A stretch of 25,366 nt of DNA, from the IMG/VR virus record IMGVR_UViG_3300025889_000869, positions 1 to 25,366 of that record; one strand, written 5' to 3'. Positions 20,547 to 25,366 of this stretch are shown here, one piece after another (position 1 is the first letter of the stretch; every line of letters starts with the position of its first letter). A model generated the notes under the pieces. It worked only from the letters and a program-made list of their open reading frames with translations, was not told where the DNA came from and did not search any database. This DNA is from a virus. Position numbers and translations under genes: made by a program.

Positions 20547-21718
20547 TAAACTTTACCAACGAGGTGTTTGATGGCGCGTGTGTCAACGGCGTGTCCGTCA
20601 CGTCTTGCGCTAACAAGGAAACCGACTTCCATTTCGTCCATGTATCTTTCATCAAGACGAATCAAGTTGATGCCACCAGCACGACGAACAACGTATTTGT
20701 CGAAATCTGCGGCAATCAATACTTTTTCAGCCGCGGCCAAATCGCTATCCATGTCGTTGTTGTAATACACATTATACCCAAACAATTTGTCTGGTTCACC
20801 AGCCGTCATCGATGGGATGAAGATTGGGAAATCGTTTGAACTACCAACGCCCAATTTTTGCAACAATGCCATGATTGTTCCCGAACACATCAAACCGAAT
20901 GAAGATTTGTTGCGGTAAGATGGGTCAATTGAGTGGATAAGATTCAACACGTCGTTCGCTACCAATGCGCCCGATGTTGCAACTTCCGCACCTTCCAAAG
21001 ATTCGGCAACGATTCCTTTTGGCTTGTCTGTTCCGTCCCCCGATGTGAAATCAATGTTTGTAGCGCGTGCAACTCTTTCGCCCAACGCTTCAACCAAGAA
21101 TGAATCAAGATTGAAACCAGCATCGTCAATCAATTGCTTTGATACACGAACTAAAGACGTGTAGTTGTAAGAATTGAACGTAACGTTTCCGAACGTCATG
21201 TCGGTTGCGGTTGTTGCGCCGCCTTCGGCTTTGATTGCCGCATCGTTGCCCGTATCGTTCACGGTTGGGTAGTCTAACGGATTACCGCTTGCCGTGTCCA
21301 ATTTTTTGGCCACTCTTTCAACTTGACCCGTAAATTCCGTTGCAACGTCTAAAACACCGCTGAATCCTTCTGGCACTAAGAAACCACCAGACGCGCCCGT
21401 GGTTGTCAATTGTGCGCGTTCTTCAGCGTTAAGACCCGCTAAACCTCTTTTTAGGTATTTACCGAAAATCGCCGTGCGTGATTGCTTTGGCGCGGCTTCG
21501 CGTGCTTCAGCGTTTGCCGCCAATTCCTTTTTCATTTCCGCCGCACGTTCCAACGTTTCGATTTGCGTCATCATTGAACGCGCGTCGCTTTCCATTGCGT
21601 CGAATTTTTGTTGTTCTTCGGCGTTCAATGAACGACCTTCCTTTTGGGCGTTGTCAACAAGTGCCATCGCGCCTTTGATTAGTTCGGCTCTTTGGCCTCT
21701 CAATTCGATGTTTTTCAT
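20546..21718 (-). CDS. Major capsid protein (HK97 gp5 family)
   Basis: A 390-residue HK97-fold capsid protein. The N-terminal 75 residues form a charged, coiled-coil delta domain (AEEQQKFDAMESDARSMMTQ) that acts as internal scaffold and is likely removed by the protease. The body begins around TTGASGGFLVPEGFSGVLDV and has the typical regions SYNYTSLVRVSKQLIDDAGF, FTSGDGTDKPKGIVAESL and a C-terminal FLVSARRDGHAVDTRAIKHL. The ATG overlaps the protease stop (ATGA), so the two proteins are produced together. Confidence 0.95.
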   Translation of the reverse strand: MKNIELRGQRAELIKGAMALVDNAQKEGRSLNAEEQQKFDAMESDARSMMTQIETLERAAEMKKELAANAEAREAAPKQSRTAIFGKYLKRGLAGLNAEERAQLTTTGASGGFLVPEGFSGVLDVATEFTGQVERVAKKLDTASGNPLDYPTVNDTGNDAAIKAEGGATTATDMTFGNVTFNSYNYTSLVRVSKQLIDDAGFNLDSFLVEALGERVARATNIDFTSGDGTDKPKGIVAESLEGAEVATSGALVANDVLNLIHSIDPSYRNKSSFGLMCSGTIMALLQKLGVGSSNDFPIFIPSMTAGEPDKLFGYNVYYNNDMDSDLAAAEKVLIAADFDKYVVRRAGGINLIRLDERYMDEMEVGFLVSARRDGHAVDTRAIKHLVGKV

Positions 21719-23280
21719 CGTGTTAAATTTAGAATTTTACTTTTATACAAATAAATGTTGGACACTTCTTCGCCATCGTTTGAAACAGAATCACCCGCGT
21801 TGGGTGGTGTTGTTTCAATTGGTGGTGTTTCCGTTTCCAAATCGCGTTTCAATTCCGATGTCGCCATTTGATACGCGGGCATTGCCACGGGACTGACATC
21901 AATCAAACGTGATACTTTTTCAATGATTCGGTACGTTTTGCCGTCGCGTTCTTCCCATCGGTCTTGACCGATTAGGAATGCGAACGACGATTGATTGATG
22001 TCGCCACGCTTCATCAATTCAACCAAATCATTGGCATATGTTGTATTGGGCAAATCGACTTCGTAGTACAAACCGCGTTTGTCCGTTCCGATTCTTAGCG
22101 TGCCACTTGACACACGCCCCAATAAATAATTTTCGTCATGGTTGTAATATGCGCGAACGTCGTCATTCATCACGTCGTCGAATGCGCCTTTTTCTATTTG
22201 CTCATAATACCCCATGAATTCGGAATCCGAATCATAAACGGCCGCATAACCACGAACGACATCGCCGTTGTGTTCCATGCTTTCCATTCGGAATTCCCTT
22301 TGTTCTATTACGCCAGAAGATTTGCGAACTTCGGCGTCAAATTTTTCCAATGAACTGAAACGATGCGCCACATTCAAAACGGGTTTGCGCTCAATATACG
22401 CATCTTCTTCGCTTGAATATCTAAACAACCGAATCAACGCCGCTGGGTCGTCGCTTGTTCCGTTCACCTCAAAACCCGAATCCGCTTCAATCACGCCGTC
22501 GGTTTCCACTTGGATGATTCGTCCGTAAGCATTGCCGCCCGATGAATTCCATTTCACGAAATCACCAACCGACAATTCGTCGGGTTCCGCGCGTTCTTCA
22601 ACCAAGATTCCGCGAACACTTTCAACGACCGATGAATTGTTGTCGTAATGACGACCGATTTCCAATTCTTGAATCTTTGCGATTTTGCTTTCATCGTCGC
22701 CCATAGCGAACACGCGTTCTTTGTCAATGCCGTTCGCAATGGCGAACCCTTGCAAATATTCATCGTTCTCGCGTGCGCTTATGATGTAAATTTCCGAACC
22801 TTTGTTTTTTTCTTCTTCAAAATATGCGCGTCCCGCTTCCGTGTTCAATGTGCCATCAAAATCAAACGACACTTTTTCCATTTCTGGTTCTTCGCTCATT
22901 TCCGATTTGCCAAACGTGATGACGATTTCGTCATCTGTTTCAATCACGGATTTGATATGTCTTTTCTTTTCTTCCATTTGTTCAATCGTTCTTTTTGCCC
23001 AACGCAACATTTCATCGCCACCCCATGCCGCGTACATTATCGAACCGCAAATTTCCTTTCCATCCTCATCAAAGAAATCGCCTTGGTCGTACACTTTGGC
23101 GCGTGATAAAAATGAATAAGTGCGAACCAAAACATCGTCCGAAATCGGGTCGCCCTTTGATAAGGTGTTGGCTCTTTGCCAACCCACGGGCGTTCCACAA
23201 TCCGTTCCGTTTTCTTCGCGGTGTTTCAACGCTTTTGACGCATTATCTCGCGCCGCTTTAGGGTAGTTATTCCACGGCAT
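21715..23280 (-). CDS. Multidomain capsid maturation protease polyprotein
   Basis: A 521-residue protein with at least four modules. Residues about 1-103 form a domain (NASKALKHREENG, CGTPVGWQRANTLSKG, YAAWGGDEMLRWAK) that I know from other phage protease and virion polyproteins. About 136-222 is HAD-like: FDFDGTLN (D140, D142), YIISAR (S168), GDDESK and HYDNN (D213). About 236-290 is a small beta barrel (SVGDFVKWNSSGG), Tudor/HVA1-like. About 325-480 is an HK97-type prohead protease of the U35/S78 family: H381 in YYNHDENYLLGR, serines 431-432 in INQSSFAF and the closing DVSPVAMPAYQM. HK97 gp4 has about 225 residues. It sits between portal and capsid, overlapping both. Confidence 0.88.
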   Translation of the reverse strand: MPWNNYPKAARDNASKALKHREENGTDCGTPVGWQRANTLSKGDPISDDVLVRTYSFLSRAKVYDQGDFFDEDGKEICGSIMYAAWGGDEMLRWAKRTIEQMEEKKRHIKSVIETDDEIVITFGKSEMSEEPEMEKVSFDFDGTLNTEAGRAYFEEEKNKGSEIYIISARENDEYLQGFAIANGIDKERVFAMGDDESKIAKIQELEIGRHYDNNSSVVESVRGILVEERAEPDELSVGDFVKWNSSGGNAYGRIIQVETDGVIEADSGFEVNGTSDDPAALIRLFRYSSEEDAYIERKPVLNVAHRFSSLEKFDAEVRKSSGVIEQREFRMESMEHNGDVVRGYAAVYDSDSEFMGYYEQIEKGAFDDVMNDDVRAYYNHDENYLLGRVSSGTLRIGTDKRGLYYEVDLPNTTYANDLVELMKRGDINQSSFAFLIGQDRWEERDGKTYRIIEKVSRLIDVSPVAMPAYQMATSELKRDLETETPPIETTPPNAGDSVSNDGEEVSNIYLYKSKILNLTR

Positions 23281-24487
23281 CGTTTGCGTCGTTTACATTG
23301 GCGGAAACGTCCGTCATGTTCAGCGGTTGCAAATACACATTGCCGCCGTCAATCGGTTCCATATTTTCAAAACGTCGAATGTCATTGGCGGACAAAAATC
23401 CCCATTGACGCGCGACGGCATACGATTGATAACGCGACTTAATATCGCCACGCAACAATCCATCCATTTCAAATCGGATGTAATAATCGGAATCACCGAC
23501 AAACAATTTTCGGTTCAATTCGGCTTCCCATCTTTTCACCCATGGCAAAATCGTGTTTCGTTGGAACATGATTCCTTGTTCTTCGACATTCGCTCGCGTT
23601 GAACTTTGGTCCATAGAACCCAGATAAGCCAACGGCAAACGGAAAAATCTTGCAATATCTTCAACGCCAAATTTCCGCGTGGAAATGAATTGTGAATCTT
23701 GCGGTGAAACGGACAATTTGGTCACGTTCATGCCTTCTTCCAATATGGCGGTTTTGTGTGAATTGTTCAACCCCGTGTTTCTTTGCGACCACGAACGCAT
23801 CAATCTTTTATAGGCTTCGTCGCTCAATCTTGCTGGGTGTGTCAACACCGCTGAAATGTTCGCGCCGTTTCCAAAGAATGAACCACCGAATTGGTCGGCG
23901 GCCAATCCAAGGCCAATCGATTCACGCGCACATTCAATCACAGATTTCCCAACAACGCCGTCAAATCCTAATCCAACAATGTGAATCATTTCCGAATCGT
24001 CGAACGTTTCTTTGTCGTCTATCTGGTAAAACTTTTCGTCCTCGTATATCTTGACCGATACGCGTTCGGGGGCAATCGGAATCAATTTGATTGGGTTCCC
24101 CGCGTTGTCGCGTTTGATTGCGATGAATGCGTTTCCGTGCAAACAAAGATTTGCTTGACACGTTTCGCGGAATGTAAAATCCGACATCAATTGATTCGGT
24201 TCGTGAATCAATTTATTGATGGGATGCGCGTCGGCATTGCGGACCATTCCGTCCGTCGATTGTTTGACGTGCCACGGCAATGTTGCCATCGTTTCCGATA
24301 TTACACGAACCGCCCCAAATACCGCGGACAATTGCATCGCGGTGTTTTCAGTTACAGAAATCCCCGTTTTTGATTCATTTCCCGCGAACAACCATTCGGC
24401 GGGATTCGACAAATTTGTCGATGGGCGATTCGGGTTGTTTCGAAACGCGCCCAATATTCGCCCAAACAAGTTTTGATTTTCGGCCAT
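23267..24487 (-). CDS. Portal protein (HK97 gp3 family)
   Basis: A 406-residue portal protein. Motifs in order: VTENTAMQLSAVFGAVRVIS (N-terminal helix region), ATLPWHVK, HPINKLIHEPNQLMSDFTFR, NLCLHGNAFIAIKRD, LIPIAPERVSVK, IVGLGFDGVVGKSVIECARE, then EDIARFFRLPLAYLG, TRANVEEQGIMFQRNTILPW and FEMDGLLRGDIKSRYQSY. Twelve copies form the DNA gate at the capsid vertex to which terminase docks. It follows the 24537-24569 terminator, so it probably heads the late structural operon. Terminase genes usually lie upstream; here two small genes and a terminator do. Confidence 0.95.
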   Translation of the reverse strand: MAENQNLFGRILGAFRNNPNRPSTNLSNPAEWLFAGNESKTGISVTENTAMQLSAVFGAVRVISETMATLPWHVKQSTDGMVRNADAHPINKLIHEPNQLMSDFTFRETCQANLCLHGNAFIAIKRDNAGNPIKLIPIAPERVSVKIYEDEKFYQIDDKETFDDSEMIHIVGLGFDGVVGKSVIECARESIGLGLAADQFGGSFFGNGANISAVLTHPARLSDEAYKRLMRSWSQRNTGLNNSHKTAILEEGMNVTKLSVSPQDSQFISTRKFGVEDIARFFRLPLAYLGSMDQSSTRANVEEQGIMFQRNTILPWVKRWEAELNRKLFVGDSDYYIRFEMDGLLRGDIKSRYQSYAVARQWGFLSANDIRRFENMEPIDGGNVYLQPLNMTDVSANVNDANDAVE

Positions 24488-24536
24488 TCGGTTGAAAACG
24501 ATGTTTTAATTGGGGACAAATTAAACAATCATTTGC

Positions 24537-24569
24537 AAAAAAAAGGGACATCCAAAAAATGAATGTCCC
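24537..24569 (-). terminator. Rho-independent terminator before portal
   Basis: On the minus strand GGGACAT, an 11-nt loop and ATGTCCC are followed by eight T. It ends the two-gene unit at 25168-24611. The stem is close to that of the 8899-8927 terminator. Confidence 0.85.
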
Positions 24570-24610
24570 AAAACAAAAACAAAGACCGACACCCGAACGG
24601 GCGTGGTGGG

Positions 24611-24844
24611 TTAAATGGGTTTGTGAATCGCCGCGTTTCGTTCCAATCTGTCGTTTAATGCCGAACGGCTAAACGTCACAATGCGGGCGCATTCTTTCAA
24701 TACTATTCCAGCGGGCGAAATGGATTCGACCGAAAATTCTTTTCCCGTGCGCGTCATTTCAATAATGTCGCCAACGTTGATGTCATCAATTGGATTCATC
24801 TTGCGACAAATTACCAAATCATTTGTGGTTGTTGTGTGATACAT
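24611..24844 (-). CDS. Small hypothetical protein after the hairpin
   Basis: A 77-residue protein with a likely small beta barrel: INVGDIIEMTRTGKEFSVES followed by SPAGIVLKECARIVTFSRSA, reminiscent of SH3/Tudor-like folds, then a short charged helix (NDRLERNAAIHK). No family is recognised. It starts 22 nt after the second copy of the stem-loop element and is followed by a terminator, so it and the upstream gene form a short independent unit before the portal operon. Confidence 0.6.
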   Translation of the reverse strand: MYHTTTTNDLVICRKMNPIDDINVGDIIEMTRTGKEFSVESISPAGIVLKECARIVTFSRSALNDRLERNAAIHKPI

Positions 24845-24866
24845 AAAAAATTATTTTCTGGTTCTT

Positions 24867-24918
24867 ACCACCAAAACCCCCCGTTTGTTTCAGCGGGGGG
24901 CGGTGGTTTATTGTTGGT
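24867..24918 (-). ncRNA. Structured intergenic RNA element, copy 2
   Basis: Same architecture as 8315-8366: outer stem ACCACC/GGTGGT, inner stem CCCCCCG/CGGGGGG, identical loop CTGAAACAAA and identical upstream ACCAACAATAA. It begins one base after the upstream stop codon. The inner stem differs from copy 1 at two base pairs, both changed on both sides. Confidence 0.75.
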
Positions 24919-24919
24919 A

Positions 24920-25168
24920 TTAGAAATCTAAAGTGAAAGAAACTTCTTCAACATCTTTTTCGGTTGCTAATTCTATGTCCATGAATGTTTGGTCGCGTTC
25001 TGTTGGTGATTCAATCACGCAAGTGACACCATCCATTTCGGTCATCAATCTTTGGTATTCTTCCGAATCTTGGTTTTGTAATTTCTTGAATGTTGCGTTT
25101 GATACTTCAACGATGCGTTCTTCGCTTACGATGTAAGTTTCTGTGTAAGTGACTTTAATTGTTTTCAT
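24920..25168 (-). CDS. Small hypothetical protein
   Basis: From ATG 25168 this encodes 82 residues (an in-frame start 17 codons upstream would read through the promoter region and is rejected). It starts with beta strands rich in T, V and I (KTIKVTYTETYIVSEERIVE), has a helical middle (NATFKKLQNQDSEEYQRLM) and an acidic C-terminus (ATEKDVEEVSFTLDF). No known domain. It has its own promoter and the A-rich leader shared with the gene at 8368-8598, and is followed by the second stem-loop element. Confidence 0.65.
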   Translation of the reverse strand: MKTIKVTYTETYIVSEERIVEVSNATFKKLQNQDSEEYQRLMTEMDGVTCVIESPTERDQTFMDIELATEKDVEEVSFTLDF

Positions 25169-25188
25169 TTTGTCTTTTGTTTTTGTTT
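25166..25188 (-). promoter_or_regulatory. Repeated A-rich 5' leader, copy 2
   Basis: The 20 nt before ATG 25168 are AAACAAAAACAAAAGACAAA, one A longer than the leader at 8596-8617. No Shine-Dalgarno sequence is present. Confidence 0.55.
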
Positions 25189-25194
25189 GATATT

Positions 25195-25223
25195 CAAATA
25201 TACAAAAAAAACAATACAATCAA
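25195..25223 (-). promoter_or_regulatory. Bacteroidetes-type promoter
   Basis: On the minus strand TATATTTG (25195-25202) is a perfect match to the -7 consensus TAnnTTTG, with TTG (25221-25223) 18 nt upstream as a -33 element; a TTTTG is just before. It lies between the stop of the partial gene and the A-rich leader of the next. Confidence 0.7.
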
Positions 25224-25245
25224 CAAAACGTGAAAAACTTTTTTT

Positions 25246-25366
25246 TTAATTATTCCCAACCGATTCGCAATCCGTCCAAAAGACATCCACCATTTCCCCG
25301 TTTAAAACCAAACGAATCGTGAATCCGTCGCCCGATTCTTGCAACCACGGCGTGAATCCTAAATCA
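25246..25366 (-). CDS. C-terminal end of an unknown protein (partial)
   Basis: An open frame enters from the right edge and ends with TAA at 25248-25246. The last 39 residues are visible: beta-like with TPWLQESGDGFTIRLVLNGE and VDVFWTDCESVGNN. There is no internal start, so the gene begins outside the window. In a circular map it might be the last gene of the missing terminase segment. No family assignment is possible. Confidence 0.6.
   Translation of the reverse strand, partial: DLGFTPWLQESGDGFTIRLVLNGEMVDVFWTDCESVGNN

Noticed and set aside
24505-24525. TTTAATTTG as a -7 promoter box before portal
   Set aside because: It deviates from TAnnTTTG and I find no TTG at a suitable distance upstream. 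It is kept only as a repeat.
1-25366. CRISPR array, tRNA genes, integrase or insertion sequences
   Set aside because: I found no regularly spaced repeats, no cloverleaf-like segment with the GTTCRA arm, and no recombinase or transposase motifs.

Overview
This window reads as part of a tailed-phage genome (siphovirus-like, HK97-type head) whose host is probably a member of Bacteroidetes, most likely a flavobacterium. Every gene I can support lies on the minus strand, so transcription runs from high to low coordinates. The host inference rests on one strong promoter with the Bacteroidetes -7 consensus TAnnTTTG and a -33 TTG, on A-rich leaders without clear Shine-Dalgarno sequences, and on protein types I associate with phages of marine Flavobacteriia. 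There is no integrase, repressor, tRNA, rRNA, CRISPR array or insertion sequence. Nothing here points to a temperate lifestyle.

Layout in the direction of transcription. (1) 25366-24611: a partial gene, then a promoter, two small unknown genes and a structured intergenic hairpin, closed by a rho-independent terminator. (2) 24487-17267: head and neck genes (portal, an unusual multidomain protease polyprotein, major capsid, a small capsid-adjacent protein, connector, head closure, gp10-like and DUF3168-like tail completion, tail tube), then a tail assembly chaperone pair with a canonical -1 frameshift site. (3) 17283-10630: tape measure (split over two frames), tail-tip protein, a micro-gene and a putative receptor-binding protein. 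(4) 10627-8970: lysis cassette with amidase, holin, two very small proteins and a putative one-piece spanin, closed by tandem terminators. (5) 8970-8600: the only long gene-free stretch, AT-rich, with DnaA-box-like sites, inverted repeats and an early promoter; it is a candidate replication origin. (6) 8598-110: early and replication genes: a second copy of the leader/hairpin module, an acidic-tailed ssDNA-binding protein, a protein with only a DnaA domain IV-like part, a ladder of micro-genes, four PD-(D/E)XK-type nucleases including a YqaJ/lambda-type exonuclease, a primase-polymerase/helicase, a PP-loop enzyme, a zinc-ribbon protein and an HNH nuclease. Genes are packed with ATGA or TAATG overlaps, implying translational coupling.

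Neither terminase subunit is present. HNH genes of this type usually sit just before terS-terL, and portal usually follows terL. The missing terminase therefore probably lies beyond the left edge and, in a circular or permuted map, rejoins the right edge. The left edge holds a C7/G7 run and a repeated nonamer that could belong to a cos site.

The most striking signals are these. The tetranucleotide GATC appears to be completely absent. Two copies of a 52-nt stem-loop, about 16.5 kb apart, differ at only five positions, and four of those are two compensatory base-pair changes. A DnaA-domain-IV-only protein is encoded near an intergenic region with DnaA-box-like sites. The capsid protease is fused to a HAD-like domain and other modules.
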